From Nostoc calcicola FACHB-3891 (lineage in GTDB: Bacteria; Cyanobacteriota; Cyanobacteriia; Cyanobacteriales; Nostocaceae): a stretch of DNA of 64,000 nucleotides. Where the stretch lies: NCBI RefSeq assembly GCF_014697355.1, contig NZ_JACJRQ010000004.1, positions 248,001 through 312,000 on the forward strand, in the 5' to 3' direction. How positions within the stretch are numbered: the first letter of the stretch is position 1; every line of letters starts with the position of its first letter. Below the pieces are notes generated by a model. It made no database searches. It worked only from the letters and a program-made list of their open reading frames with translations, and was not told where the DNA came from. This document shows positions 16,392 to 25,082 of this stretch, piece by piece. The position numbers and the translations under genes were made by a program.

Positions 16392-17728
16392 AGTATCAGT
16401 TTAATCATAAAGCGAGAGAGGTAGAAGGGCAGAGAGTAGGAGGTATGGGGCATGGGGCATGGGGAAGAGGCAAGGGAGCAGGGAGCAGGGAGCAGAGGGG
16501 AGGGGCTTCTCCCCTGCACCCTGCCCCCTGCCCCTCTTCCTCATCCCCCTCATCCCCCCCATCTCCCTCACTCACTCCCCGACTCTCCTCTTTCTTTATT
16601 TTGCTTTTGACCTTTTTTTTAGGAATTGGATTAGTTAGCTGTGGGGGGAAAACTCCCACAGCTTCTCCAGAAAATACTGCTGATTCATCTAACCAAGATA
16701 GTAAATTGACATTCTTTGATGTCACCTTAGAACAAGCAGATGAAGTGGGACGACCGATTTGGAAGGTCCAAGCTAAACGGGCAAAATACACCAAAGAAAA
16801 GCAAATTGGTCAGGCGGAAAATCCCTATGGAGAACTCTATCAAGATGGCAAAGTTGTTTACCAAGTAAAAGCGGATGTAGCAGACATTGAACAAAATGGA
16901 AAGCAGCTATTTCTCAAGGGAAAAATACTTGCTACAGACCCGAAAAATGGAATTGTGTTGCAGGGTAACGAACTAGAATGGCGTCCCCAAGAAGATTTGT
17001 TGATTGTCCGCAACCAGATTAACGGTACTCATAAACAACTACAAGCAGTAGCGCAAGAAGCGCGAGTTAAAACTCGCCAACAGCAGATGGAATTTTCTGG
17101 AGGAGTAATAGCAAAGTCCGCCGATCCCCAGTTGCAAATGCGAACAGAGCATTTGAATTGGAATATTAAAGAAGAAAAATTAATTGCCGATCGCCCCATT
17201 GAAATTGACCGCTATAAAAATAATAAAATTAGCGATCGCGGCAAAGGAAATGCAGCCGAAGTCAACTTAAAAACCAAAATTGCCACCATCCAAAAAAATG
17301 CCCAATTAGATTTACTAGATCCGCCATTGCAAATAGCTAGTAACTCTATGACCTGGAACATGAACGCAGAAACCATCACCACAAACTCCCCCACCCGCAT
17401 GTTCCACCGTGTGGAAAATGTCACCGTCACAGCCAATCAAGGTGAAATGAAAATACCGCAAAAAACGGTTTATTTAACAGGTAACGTCAACGCCATTGGT
17501 CAGCGTCGCCAGTCTTTAAGATCTAATACATTAACTTGGTATCTAGACAATAAATTACTTGAAGCTCAGGGAAATATAGTTTATCGACAAATTGACCCAC
17601 CATTAAATTTTACCGGTGAAACAGCCGTTGGTAATTTGCAAACAGAAAATATTGTTGTCAAAGGTGGAAATTCTGGCGGTAGAGTAGTAACAGAGATTAT
17701 TCCCCAAGAGAGAGCGAATCGTCAGTAG
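16388..17728 (+). CDS. lptC: LptC/OstA-type LPS transport lipoprotein
   Basis: A 446-residue protein. A hydrophobic signal segment (SSFFILLLTFFLGIGLVSC) near residues 67-85 ends in a lipobox Cys. The mature part carries repeated beta-strand units of the LptC/LptA jelly-roll type (FDVTLEQADEVGRPIWKVQAKRAKYT onward). It probably bridges LPS from the inner-membrane transporter across the periplasm. The N-terminal 65 residues are low-complexity ([18 protein letters not shown], then Pro/Ser-rich) and derive from translated repeat DNA. The 4-bp overlap with the previous gene supports ATG at 16388. A later TTG start near the signal segment is possible. Confidence 0.8.
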   Translation: MKYQFNHKAREVEGQRVGGMGHGAWGRGKGAGSREQRGGASPLHPAPCPSSSSPSSPPSPSLTPRLSSFFILLLTFFLGIGLVSCGGKTPTASPENTADSSNQDSKLTFFDVTLEQADEVGRPIWKVQAKRAKYTKEKQIGQAENPYGELYQDGKVVYQVKADVADIEQNGKQLFLKGKILATDPKNGIVLQGNELEWRPQEDLLIVRNQINGTHKQLQAVAQEARVKTRQQQMEFSGGVIAKSADPQLQMRTEHLNWNIKEEKLIADRPIEIDRYKNNKISDRGKGNAAEVNLKTKIATIQKNAQLDLLDPPLQIASNSMTWNMNAETITTNSPTRMFHRVENVTVTANQGEMKIPQKTVYLTGNVNAIGQRRQSLRSNTLTWYLDNKLLEAQGNIVYRQIDPPLNFTGETAVGNLQTENIVVKGGNSGGRVVTEIIPQERANRQ

Positions 17729-17778
17729 GGAGTGGGGAGTGGGGAAGATGAGGGGGATGAGGGAGTATTTGAACTCTG

Positions 17779-17840
17779 TTAACGAGTCTTTAGGCTAGGT
17801 TAATGAGGCTTTGAACTTTATTAACGAGTCTTTACAGCAG
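17779..17840. repeat. 21-bp repeat family B, degenerate copies
   Basis: Three units of the form TTAATGAGGCTTTGAACTTTA or TTAACGAGTCTTTA..., spaced by 21 bp. They are diverged relatives of the units at 18057-18140. Confidence 0.6.
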
Positions 17841-17913
17841 TTTTCATATATTTGAACCACATCTGTCGTAGGGGCACAGCACTGCTGTGCCCTTGCCGCG
17901 CGGTCTATTTACA

Positions 17914-17985
17914 AATACAGTTCAGTTAAGCCTTTCTTTCTTCTCTTTGCGTCCTTTGCGTCCTTGGCGGTTCGTTAAAAAATTG
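17914..17985. repeat. Dispersed repeat, copy 2
   Basis: Begins AATACAGTTCAGTTAAG and ends GCGGTTCGTTAAAAAATTG, like copy 1 at 11281-11352, with differing internal heptamers. Confidence 0.7.
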
Positions 17986-18056
17986 AATTTGACCAAGAGT
18001 TTTAGCCTTAACCCAAGCCTATTGGTCTATTTACCTGAAAATAGCTGTAAGCTAGC

Positions 18057-18140
18057 TTAATGAAGCTTTGAACTCCATTAATGAGTCTTTGAACTCCATT
18101 AATGAGTCTTTGAACTCCATTAATGAGACTTTGAACTAGA
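18057..18140. repeat. 21-bp repeat family B, four copies
   Basis: Four contiguous units of TTAATGAGTCTTTGAACTCCA. The first and last carry one to several substitutions. Confidence 0.85.
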
Positions 18141-18259
18141 TGAACAAAATTTTAATTCCCCCTCATCTCCCTCATCCCCCTCACTCCCCACTCCCCATTC
18201 CTCAATTTTCGGTCAACTACTAGGCTAGGATCTTAGTACCACAAGTCCTTTGATAACCC

Positions 18260-18661
18260 ATGAATGGCTCAAACCGATTAGGTAAAGAATCCTTGCCAAC
18301 ATCCCAGCAAGCAGAACACTCTCATAATCACGATACAGACCACGAACATCTAGATCGTACTCCTGAGCATGGAGAGTTAAGCCATCCTCATATCCATAGC
18401 GAAGAGTCATTACGGCGGATTGTCAATCGGTTATCGCGGATAGAAGGACATGTTCGTGGTATTAAAACAATGGTGCAGCAAAGTAGCCCTTGTCCTGATG
18501 TTTTATTACAAATAGCCGCAGTACGAGGCGCATTAGATCGGGTAGCGCGAATTGTTCTAGATGAACATTTAACCGAATGTATTGCTAGAGCAGCAAAAGA
18601 AGGCAATATGGAAGTTGAAATTCAACAATTAAAAGCTGCTTTAGATCGGTTTTTGCCTTAA
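18260..18661 (+). CDS. Metal-sensing repressor, CsoR/RcnR/FrmR family
   Basis: A 133-residue protein. The C-terminal 90 residues are the all-helical DUF156 domain (LRRIVNRLSRIEGHVRGIKTMVQQ ... RGALDRVARIVLDEHLTEC). Candidate ligands are the Cys in SSPCPDV and the His and Cys in DEHLTEC. The N-terminal 45 residues are His-rich (EHSHNHDTDHEHL). The family represses metal-efflux or detoxification genes until Cu(I), Ni(II) or Co(II) binds. The His-rich extension favours Ni/Co sensing of the InrS type, by inference. No efflux gene adjoins it. Confidence 0.85.
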   Translation: MNGSNRLGKESLPTSQQAEHSHNHDTDHEHLDRTPEHGELSHPHIHSEESLRRIVNRLSRIEGHVRGIKTMVQQSSPCPDVLLQIAAVRGALDRVARIVLDEHLTECIARAAKEGNMEVEIQQLKAALDRFLP

Positions 18662-18988
18662 CTCAGAATTCAGGAGTCAGAATGGGCTACGCCCCGCTAC
18701 GCTAACAGAATTCAGAATTTAGAATTCAGGAGTCAAAAAGGCTTTAGTCAGTTCACAGAGTTGAAATACGCTGACAAAGTTCTTTCTCGTACCTCCTCAA
18801 ATTTACGAGTCGCAGAGTCACACCTTTTTATACCATTTTTTAATCTACTGAGGTAGAAATCTCTGCGTACCTCTGCGCTTTACTTTGCGTTCCTCTGCGT
18901 TTCAAAATATTATCTGTACTTCACTTAACTGGGAATTGACTTCCTCACAGCGGCTGACTCCTAAATTCAGAATTATCTAACAATACTA
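18662..18988. other. Gene-free spacer with short repeats
   Basis: This 327-bp gap holds TCAGAATTCAG-type repeats, a 23-nt small dispersed repeat (18684-18706), and CTCTGCG heptamers near 18863-18905. It lies between convergent genes and no gene is seen in it. Confidence 0.7.
18684..18706. repeat. Small dispersed repeat, intergenic copy
   Basis: A 23-nt element containing GGGCTACGCC and CTACGCTA, shared with the repeat at 3459-3485. It sits inside a run of CAGAATTCAG repeats. Confidence 0.6.
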
Positions 18989-21157
18989 TTACCACTTCGC
19001 CACTTGTTGCCGCACTTCTTCCATATCTAAATAATCACTAATAAAAGCCTTCCGTAAAAGTGGATGAGGGATAAATTCATCATACTTTTGAATTTCCGGC
19101 GCTTCTGAACTACTAACTAAATCTTCTGCGCTAATCCTTTGCTCGCACAACGAAGAAATTTCACGACCAAGATAATTAAATTTACCCTTGCCTAATTTAA
19201 TTGTCAAATAATAAGGACTTACCCCACCAATACTCGTAATTTCCAACGATTCTCGACACCAAGAGTTAAGTAATCTTTCCAAAGTGCGATAACCAACAGT
19301 ACCCATCCAGGGAAAAATACAACATTTACCTTTTTCCAATTGCAAAATATTCTGCTTCTCTAATCCCACCCGCCGCACCAATTCACGAACCGCCTGTAAT
19401 CTTTGCAAAGCATTCTTTTGCAAATAGCTATACTCCACATCCTCAAATAAAACTTGCCGCATTCGTTGTAAAACTCTTGTATGAATCGTCCCACCACCAC
19501 CACGCCAATAAACACTAGCTTTACCCTCAGCTTGCTTCACAACAATAGCTCTTTTTTTGAAGTCAACTTCTACAACTTCCCAAGTTCTCCCAGCTAAACC
19601 AAATTGATTACCAACAGGAACCGGCGCAGCAATACTGCCAATTTCCGTTGTACCATGCTTGACAATATATTCTTTTTGCTCAGCAAACACAGCATAAAAC
19701 TGAAATTTTCTCACCACCTTTTCTCCTGCCAAACCCAGGATTAATTTACCTTGTTCAGTATGTTGAATATGACCGATATCAATTAAATAACGCAGCAATA
19801 GCCGAAAATCTTCTGGGGAAATAGCAGCAAAGGGTGGCAGACTAAAAATTTGTTTAGCTAAAACATTAGGTGAAATTTCCCCCGTTGCCGTTAAAATACT
19901 CATTGTTTGATGATAAAGCAAACTCAAGGGATATTTAATCGGTTTTATTGGTTCAATCCACTTTTCTTCTAAATAAAGTTGAATAATAGCGATACACTGC
20001 AAAAGTTGCCAGGGAATTTGCTCTGGGAGAGAAGCTTCTGATAATGGCTGTTCTTCAGCGCAAATAAAGCGCATATCAGCCGCTTCACCTCTTCTACCAC
20101 TGCGTCCCAAGCGCTGTAAAAAGCTAGCTACAGACAAGGGTGAATCTAACTGAATCACTCGCTCTAAATGACCGATATCTATGCCTAATTCTAGAGTTAG
20201 CGTTGCAGCAGTCACAGCAGGATTGTTGGGTTCGCGCATGGCGTTTTCAGCTGCTTGCCGCAAACTAGCAGAGATACTCCCGTGATGCACGTGATAGATA
20301 TCTGGTAATTTTTGTTCTGTGGCAATTTTTCGCAAAGATGCAATTATCGATTCGGTGCGCGTGCGATTATTTGCAAATATTAGGCATTTGCGAGAATTGC
20401 TGAGGTTGAAAATATATTGTTCGTAAGCTGTAACTTCATAATCATCAACTTCATCATTAATATAAAAATGCTCTACAGCTAGTTTTATTTGGCGTTTTAT
20501 TCCATCTATTTTGGGAGTAATTACTGACTTATCGGTTCCAGAACGCAACCACTCTTCAGCTATACAATAATCGCCGAGAGTTGCCGACAAACCAATACGG
20601 CGGGGTTGTTTTTGTGTGGCTTTTGCTAAACGTTCTAATTGACAAATAATTTGACAACCGCGTTCTGAACCCATAAAGGCGTGAATTTCATCGATAATCA
20701 CAAACCTTAAATCACCAAATAAGCGAGGTAGGTCGTTATTTTTATTAATTAATAAACTTTCTAGAGATTCTGGTGTAATTTGTAAAATGCCTTGAGGATT
20801 TTTTAAAAGTTTGTTTTTTCGAGTTTGAGAAACATCGCCGTGCCAGTGCCAAACGGGAATATCTGCTTCTTTGAGTAAGTCGTTGAGACGCTCAAATTGG
20901 TCATTAATTAATGCTTTGATGGGACTAATATATAACGCACCTATGGTACTAGCGGGGTAGGTGTGTAATAAAGTCAAAACTGGGAGAAAGGCTGCTTCTG
21001 TTTTACCGGCGGCAGTTGCAGCAGCAACTAGTAAGTGAGCATCGGTGTCAAATATGACTTGGCAAGCGGCAATTTGCACTGGTCGTAATTCAGTCCACTG
21101 ATGATGGTAAATATACTCTTGGATGAAGGGTGCGAGTCGGTTGAAGGCGTTGTTCAT
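18989..21157 (-). CDS. DEAD/DEAH-box helicase, Lhr-like
   Basis: A 722-residue SF2 helicase. Motif I is ATAAGKTEAA, motif II is DEIH, motif III is SATLG, and motif VI is QRLGRSGRRG. The C-terminal 300 residues resemble the winged-helix and accessory part of Lhr-type helicases. It likely unwinds nucleic acids with ATP; the substrate is not evident. The ATG at 21157 (MNNAFNRLAPF) is chosen because the upstream extension MRSLLCASAPL is encoded by a GCAGAGGCGCAGAG repeat, a non-coding STRR class that recurs near 35660 and 36560. Confidence 0.85.
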   Translation of the reverse strand: MNNAFNRLAPFIQEYIYHHQWTELRPVQIAACQVIFDTDAHLLVAAATAAGKTEAAFLPVLTLLHTYPASTIGALYISPIKALINDQFERLNDLLKEADIPVWHWHGDVSQTRKNKLLKNPQGILQITPESLESLLINKNNDLPRLFGDLRFVIIDEIHAFMGSERGCQIICQLERLAKATQKQPRRIGLSATLGDYCIAEEWLRSGTDKSVITPKIDGIKRQIKLAVEHFYINDEVDDYEVTAYEQYIFNLSNSRKCLIFANNRTRTESIIASLRKIATEQKLPDIYHVHHGSISASLRQAAENAMREPNNPAVTAATLTLELGIDIGHLERVIQLDSPLSVASFLQRLGRSGRRGEAADMRFICAEEQPLSEASLPEQIPWQLLQCIAIIQLYLEEKWIEPIKPIKYPLSLLYHQTMSILTATGEISPNVLAKQIFSLPPFAAISPEDFRLLLRYLIDIGHIQHTEQGKLILGLAGEKVVRKFQFYAVFAEQKEYIVKHGTTEIGSIAAPVPVGNQFGLAGRTWEVVEVDFKKRAIVVKQAEGKASVYWRGGGGTIHTRVLQRMRQVLFEDVEYSYLQKNALQRLQAVRELVRRVGLEKQNILQLEKGKCCIFPWMGTVGYRTLERLLNSWCRESLEITSIGGVSPYYLTIKLGKGKFNYLGREISSLCEQRISAEDLVSSSEAPEIQKYDEFIPHPLLRKAFISDYLDMEEVRQQVAKW

Positions 21158-21332
21158 GTTTTTTGTCTCACGCAGAGGCGCAGAGGCGCAGAGAAGAGAA
21201 CGCAAAGGAGATTTGTGGAACAGGTTTATTGGTTATTTACAAATGACATTTTCATCCTATTGACTCAAGCTAGATTAGCATTTGTCGGTCAAACTGAAGT
21301 TATGAGGGTAAGTATATAATTAGGCAAAAACC

Positions 21333-21770
21333 ATGAGTAAGCATAAGGAACGTTTGCGTGTCATCCTTGCTGTAGCAATTATTGTGGTTGGAGTGACGCA
21401 CTTTCTGATTCCAGAACCATACGTCAAAATTATGCCACCGCAACTTCCTTATCCTTTGGAATTAGTTTATCTGAGTGGTTTTTATGAAATTTTGGGTGGT
21501 ATTGGTTTATTAGTCCCGCCTGTAAGTCAAGCTGCTGCTTGGGGACTTATTGCTCTTTTTATTGCGGTTTTCCCTGCCAATATCAATATGGCGGTTAATC
21601 ATATTAAGCTGGAATATATACCCGATTCACCTTGGGTACACGTTGTCAGACTTCCGTTTCAAGCAGTTTTAATTGCTTGGGCTTGGTGGTACACGCAACC
21701 TTCTGATTGGGAAAAACAAGCTTCTATCATTCCCAAGTCACTCATTCCCAAAGAATTAGAATTGAAGTAA
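21333..21770 (+). CDS. DoxX-like membrane protein
   Basis: A 145-residue protein with about four hydrophobic segments: ILAVAIIVVGVTHF; LVYLSGFYEILGGIGLLV; AAAWGLIALFIAVFPANI; and a last one near LPFQAVLIAWAWW. This topology and the GFYEILGG segment match DoxX/DUF4267-type small membrane proteins, some of which are linked to oxidative stress. A TATAAT at 21315-21320 lies very close to the start. The function is not known. Confidence 0.7.
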   Translation: MSKHKERLRVILAVAIIVVGVTHFLIPEPYVKIMPPQLPYPLELVYLSGFYEILGGIGLLVPPVSQAAAWGLIALFIAVFPANINMAVNHIKLEYIPDSPWVHVVRLPFQAVLIAWAWWYTQPSDWEKQASIIPKSLIPKELELK

Positions 21771-21826
21771 GGGTGTTTTTTTACTCAATTAACACTTTTG
21801 TGTATTTACGTAATTTATATCGAACC

Positions 21827-22393
21827 ATGCGCGTTGCAACTTTGTTTGGCATAACACTTTCGTTAGCAATTGGTATTGCGGAAGTTACTGTTCCAGTGAC
21901 TCAAGCAGTGCAACTCAGAGATGGTATAGTCTATTTTGTCCAACCGCCAAGACTGGTTGAGGCGGTAACTATTTACAAAGATGTAAATTTTCCTGGCGGG
22001 ACTTACTATTTTACTATCAATGTGCCGGAAAATGCTGGAGAATCTCTTCAGAAGGTAGCGATCGCTCAACGTGAAGGAGGAGAGAATATACAATACCATC
22101 TTGATGATACCCGTGCATTTGTGGGAACACGCGATCGCAAAGGAGCTAAATTAACACTAGGCCCAGTCACCAGAGAACGCAAAACACGCACAATTACTGT
22201 GAACTTTGACCCCCCTGTGACTCCAGGACAAACAATTACAATTGGCCTCCGCCCCATAAGTAATCCCAGTTTTTCTGGTGTTTATTTACTAGGTGTCACA
22301 GCATTTCCACCAGGTGAGAAATCCCACGGTCAATTCCTTGGCTTTGGGCGGTTTCAGTTCCAGAGTAGTGGGAGAGACTTGTGGTTCCCATAA
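21827..22393 (+). CDS. DUF2808 secreted protein
   Basis: A 188-residue protein starting MRVATLFGITLSLAIGIAEVTVPVTQA, a cleavable signal peptide. The body (VQLRDGIVYFVQPPRLVEAVT ... GVYLLGVTAFPPG) matches the DUF2808 family, which is largely cyanobacterial and of unknown function. It is probably periplasmic or exported. The longer upstream in-frame start overlaps the DoxX-like gene and is not credible. Confidence 0.8.
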   Translation: MRVATLFGITLSLAIGIAEVTVPVTQAVQLRDGIVYFVQPPRLVEAVTIYKDVNFPGGTYYFTINVPENAGESLQKVAIAQREGGENIQYHLDDTRAFVGTRDRKGAKLTLGPVTRERKTRTITVNFDPPVTPGQTITIGLRPISNPSFSGVYLLGVTAFPPGEKSHGQFLGFGRFQFQSSGRDLWFP

Positions 22394-22418
22394 TAAGTAT
22401 TATCTCATTCAATGAAGT

Positions 22419-23294
22419 ATGAAAAGATTACTAATTACTGGAGCCAGTGGTTTTTTAGGATGGCATCTTTGCCAGTTGGCAAAACAAGAATGGGAAATTT
22501 ATGCTACTTATTTATCCCATTCTATAGAAATCCCTGGCGTTAAAATTTTAAAAGTTAACTTGACAGACTTTCAAGAATTACAATACATATTTAGTACCAT
22601 CAAACCAGCAGCAGTTATTCATACCGCTGCTCAGTCACAACCAAACTTTTGTCAAACTCATCCTGAAGAATCACACGCAATTAATGTCACAGCATCCTGC
22701 AATATTGCCGGACTTTCTGCGGATAATTCTATTCCTTGTGCTTTTACCTCAACCGACTTAGTTTTTGATGGTTCAAATGCTCCTTATTGCGAAACAGATT
22801 CTGTCTGTCCTGTAAACATTTATGGCGAGCAAAAAGCCATAGCTGAAGCAGGTATGCTAGAGCGATATCCCATGACCGCAGTATGCCGAATGCCCTTAAT
22901 GTTTGGCACAGCAACACCCACGGCAAAAAGTTTTATTCAGCCATTTATTCAAACTTTAAAAGACGAGAAAGAACTAAACTTATTTATTGATGAATTTCGC
23001 ACACCAGTAAGTGGAACAACTGCGGCAAAAGGATTATTATTAGCATTAGAGAAAGTTAACGGTATTATTCACTTGGGTGGAAAAGAGCGCATTTCTCGCT
23101 ATGATTTTGGTCAGCTATTAGTCGAGGTATTTGAGCTTCCAAGAATTGGACTTAAATCTTGCCGACAACAAGATGTGAAAATGGCAGCACCTAGACCAAC
23201 AGATGTTTCTTTAGATAGTTCTAAAGCATTTGCATTGGGTTATCAGCCTTTATCTATCAAAGAAGAATTACAGAAGTTAAAAGGGCGATTATAA
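22419..23294 (+). CDS. RmlD-like NAD(P)-dependent sugar reductase
   Basis: A 291-residue extended SDR. It has the nucleotide-binding motif ITGASGFLGWHL (residues 5-16), the catalytic Thr/Ser region FTSTDLVFDGS, and a YxxxK-type motif in NIYGEQKAIAE. It resembles dTDP-4-dehydrorhamnose reductase (RmlD), which acts in nucleotide-sugar synthesis, but no other rhamnose genes are near. The ATG at 22419 lies 26 bp after the DUF2808 gene. The exact substrate is uncertain. Confidence 0.75.
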   Translation: MKRLLITGASGFLGWHLCQLAKQEWEIYATYLSHSIEIPGVKILKVNLTDFQELQYIFSTIKPAAVIHTAAQSQPNFCQTHPEESHAINVTASCNIAGLSADNSIPCAFTSTDLVFDGSNAPYCETDSVCPVNIYGEQKAIAEAGMLERYPMTAVCRMPLMFGTATPTAKSFIQPFIQTLKDEKELNLFIDEFRTPVSGTTAAKGLLLALEKVNGIIHLGGKERISRYDFGQLLVEVFELPRIGLKSCRQQDVKMAAPRPTDVSLDSSKAFALGYQPLSIKEELQKLKGRL

Positions 23295-23382
23295 ACCAAT
23301 AAAGTTCAGAATGAGCAACAAAATCCTCATGTAGCGATTTATCGCGTCTTCTCTAGACCAGTTATCAACACCATTAACCCTT

Positions 23383-23401
23383 AACCCAAGCGTATTGGGT
23401 T
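23383..23401. terminator. Hairpin between convergent genes
   Basis: AACCCAA and TTGGGTT are separated by five bases, between the convergent RmlD-like and SDR genes. It could serve as a bidirectional terminator. A related AACCCAAGCCTATTGG occurs near 18011. Confidence 0.35.
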
Positions 23402-23479
23402 ATAAACCGCATCTACACAAACAAAACCCACCGACCTAGATTTCAATTTCAAACCGCTGTAGCAACCAAAAAAATACCA

Positions 23480-24364
23480 CTATTTGGCTACTACAACTTC
23501 ATCAAACGCAGTATTAACAGATACTTCTTTCCAAGCATCTAGTTCTGCTTTCACCAACTCGAGCTTAGTATTAATAGCATAAATTGCATCTTCTCCTAAC
23601 ACCAATCTCAGTGGTGGATTATCGCTATCAACTGCTTGAATTATTGCCAAAGCTGCTTTCTTAGGATCGCCTGGTTCTTGAAATTCCAATTTCTGATCTA
23701 AGATATCCCGCGCACCTTGACGCATCTCACCAATCACTGGTTCATAGTCATTGATTTCGATATCAGCGATAACAAGAGAACGCGTAACAAAATCTGTACG
23801 AAATGCGCCAGGTTCGACTATTGTGATTTTGATACCAAGGGGTGTAACTTCCTGAGCTAATGCTTCAGAAATTCCTTCTATGGCAAATTTGGTACCATTA
23901 TAAATTCCCGTACCAGCATAGCCCACAAATCCACCCACTGATGAAATATTAATGATGTGTCCACTGCCTTGCTGTCGCATAAAAGGTAGTACTGTCCGTA
24001 GGACTTCTAAGACACCAAAAAAGTTTGTTTCAAACTGACGGCGAACTTCTTCATTGCTGACTTCTTCTATAGCCCCTAAAATTCCATATCCAGCATTATT
24101 AACAAGTACATCAATGCGTCCAAATTTGGCAATTGCCTGTTTTACTGCTTCCCGTACCTCCTCAGGTTTGGTGACATCAAGTTGCACCGCTAATGTATGT
24201 TCTGGAAAGCTTGCTGCTAAATCTTCTATTAACTTTGGATTCCTTGCGGTTAGCACTACAGTTTCACCCCGCTGAAGCACTGTTTCTGCTAATGCTCGAC
24301 CCAAGCCTTTTGAACTACCAGTAATAAACCATACTCGTGTTTTATTAATTGAGAATCTTACCAT
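23480..24364 (-). CDS. Classical SDR oxidoreductase
   Basis: A 294-residue classical short-chain dehydrogenase. The cofactor motif is TGSSKGLGRAL. It also has NNAGYG, the catalytic Ser in NISSVGG, and YNGTK with catalytic Tyr and Lys. It is about 385 bp from the mbtH-like gene on the same strand, separated by a MITE and repeats. It may therefore be a separate gene or a distal member of the biosynthetic cluster. The substrate is unknown. Confidence 0.85.
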   Translation of the reverse strand: MVRFSINKTRVWFITGSSKGLGRALAETVLQRGETVVLTARNPKLIEDLAASFPEHTLAVQLDVTKPEEVREAVKQAIAKFGRIDVLVNNAGYGILGAIEEVSNEEVRRQFETNFFGVLEVLRTVLPFMRQQGSGHIINISSVGGFVGYAGTGIYNGTKFAIEGISEALAQEVTPLGIKITIVEPGAFRTDFVTRSLVIADIEINDYEPVIGEMRQGARDILDQKLEFQEPGDPKKAALAIIQAVDSDNPPLRLVLGEDAIYAINTKLELVKAELDAWKEVSVNTAFDEVVVAK

Positions 24365-24749
24365 AAAAAACCTCCATTTTTAACAAAAAAGAATTCAGAA
24401 TTCAAGCCCCAGAATTAAATTTTGAATCCTGTGTGACTCTGACAATTCAGCGGGATCTGGAAAACCTCACTTCCATTCCTCTCTCCTTTTAGGAGAGAGG
24501 CTTTAAATTCTCCCCATTCCCTTGTAGGGAAGGGGGCTGGGGGGTTAGGTTTTCCACACGATCTGAATTGTCAGGTGTGACTAGCGTATGAATAAACGGT
24601 AAAACACCACACCAAAAAAATTAGTTTTAACTCTGAATTCTCTAATTTTTCCTTCTGACTTCTGAATTCTGAATTCTGAATTCTCTAATTTTTCCTTCTG
24701 ACTTCTGACTTCTGAATTCTGAATTCTTCTTTAAACGCACATCTGCTTA
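24365..24749. other. Gene-free spacer carrying a MITE and EcoRI-like repeats
   Basis: This 385-bp gap separates the SDR gene from the biosynthetic cluster. It contains the 136-bp MITE (24439-24574) and then two blocks of TCTGAATTCTGAATTC-type repeats (about 24633-24732). It marks the likely downstream boundary of the cluster. Confidence 0.75.
24439..24574. mobile_element. 136-bp MITE with 8-bp target duplication
   Basis: Ends CTGACAATTCAG / CTGAATTGTCAG are perfect 12-bp inverted repeats, and GGAAAACCT / AGGTTTTCC further inside extend the symmetry. GTGTGACT occurs directly on both sides (24431-24438 and 24575-24582), an 8-bp target site duplication. The interior holds CTCTCTCC-TTTT-AGGAGAGAG and CCCTT-GTA-GGGAAGGGG hairpins and no coding region, so it needs a transposase from elsewhere. 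Confidence 0.85.
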
Positions 24750-24974
24750 CTAAATGTTGCCAGATGTTTCCTGCATCTTTTTCCGGAGGCTAAGCGGTCT
24801 CATATCAGTCCAGACTTCTTTAATGTAATTCAAACACTCTTGTTTCAAACCATTTTTTCCAACATCCTTCCAACCAATAGGGTTTTCGCGGTGAGATGGC
24901 CAAATGGAATATTGTTCTTCATGATTAACTACAACTTTGTAAATTGTTGTGTCTTCTTTGTCATCTTGATACAT
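24750..24974 (-). CDS. MbtH-like NRPS chaperone
   Basis: A 74-residue protein with the full MbtH-family signature. It shows [10 protein letters not shown] at residues 17-26, then GW near 34, and ends [18 protein letters not shown], with the three conserved Trp residues. MbtH proteins bind adenylation domains and help their folding and activity. It is the last - strand gene of the biosynthetic run, 108 bp after the MATE gene, so it likely serves one or more of the three A domains upstream. Confidence 0.95.
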   Translation of the reverse strand: MYQDDKEDTTIYKVVVNHEEQYSIWPSHRENPIGWKDVGKNGLKQECLNYIKEVWTDMRPLSLRKKMQETSGNI

Positions 24975-25082
24975 AACTAACCTCTTGATTGGAATTAATT
25001 AAACTTTGCACTTTGGTAAAAACCCAATTAATTAACCTTAATAACTGGTAGGTCAAAATTTGATTAGTGATTTTAGATTCAC

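Larger units (their letters stand above)
17729..18259. other. Gene-free repeat-rich spacer
   Basis: This 531-bp gap contains GTGGGGA-type heptamers (17729-17765), three degenerate 21-bp units (17779-17840), a copy of the 72-bp dispersed repeat (17914-17985), four closer 21-bp units (18057-18140), and CCCTCAT/CCCCACT heptamers to about 18200. No supported gene is seen. Confidence 0.8.

Noticed and set aside
21158..21205. Sixteen-residue upstream extension of the helicase
   Set aside because: It is encoded by the GCAGAGGCGCAGAG repeat that recurs in non-coding spacers; the ATG at 21157 is a better start.
23480..24364. Certain membership of this SDR in the biosynthetic cluster
   Set aside because: It is on the same strand but is separated by 385 bp of repeats and a MITE, so membership is left open.
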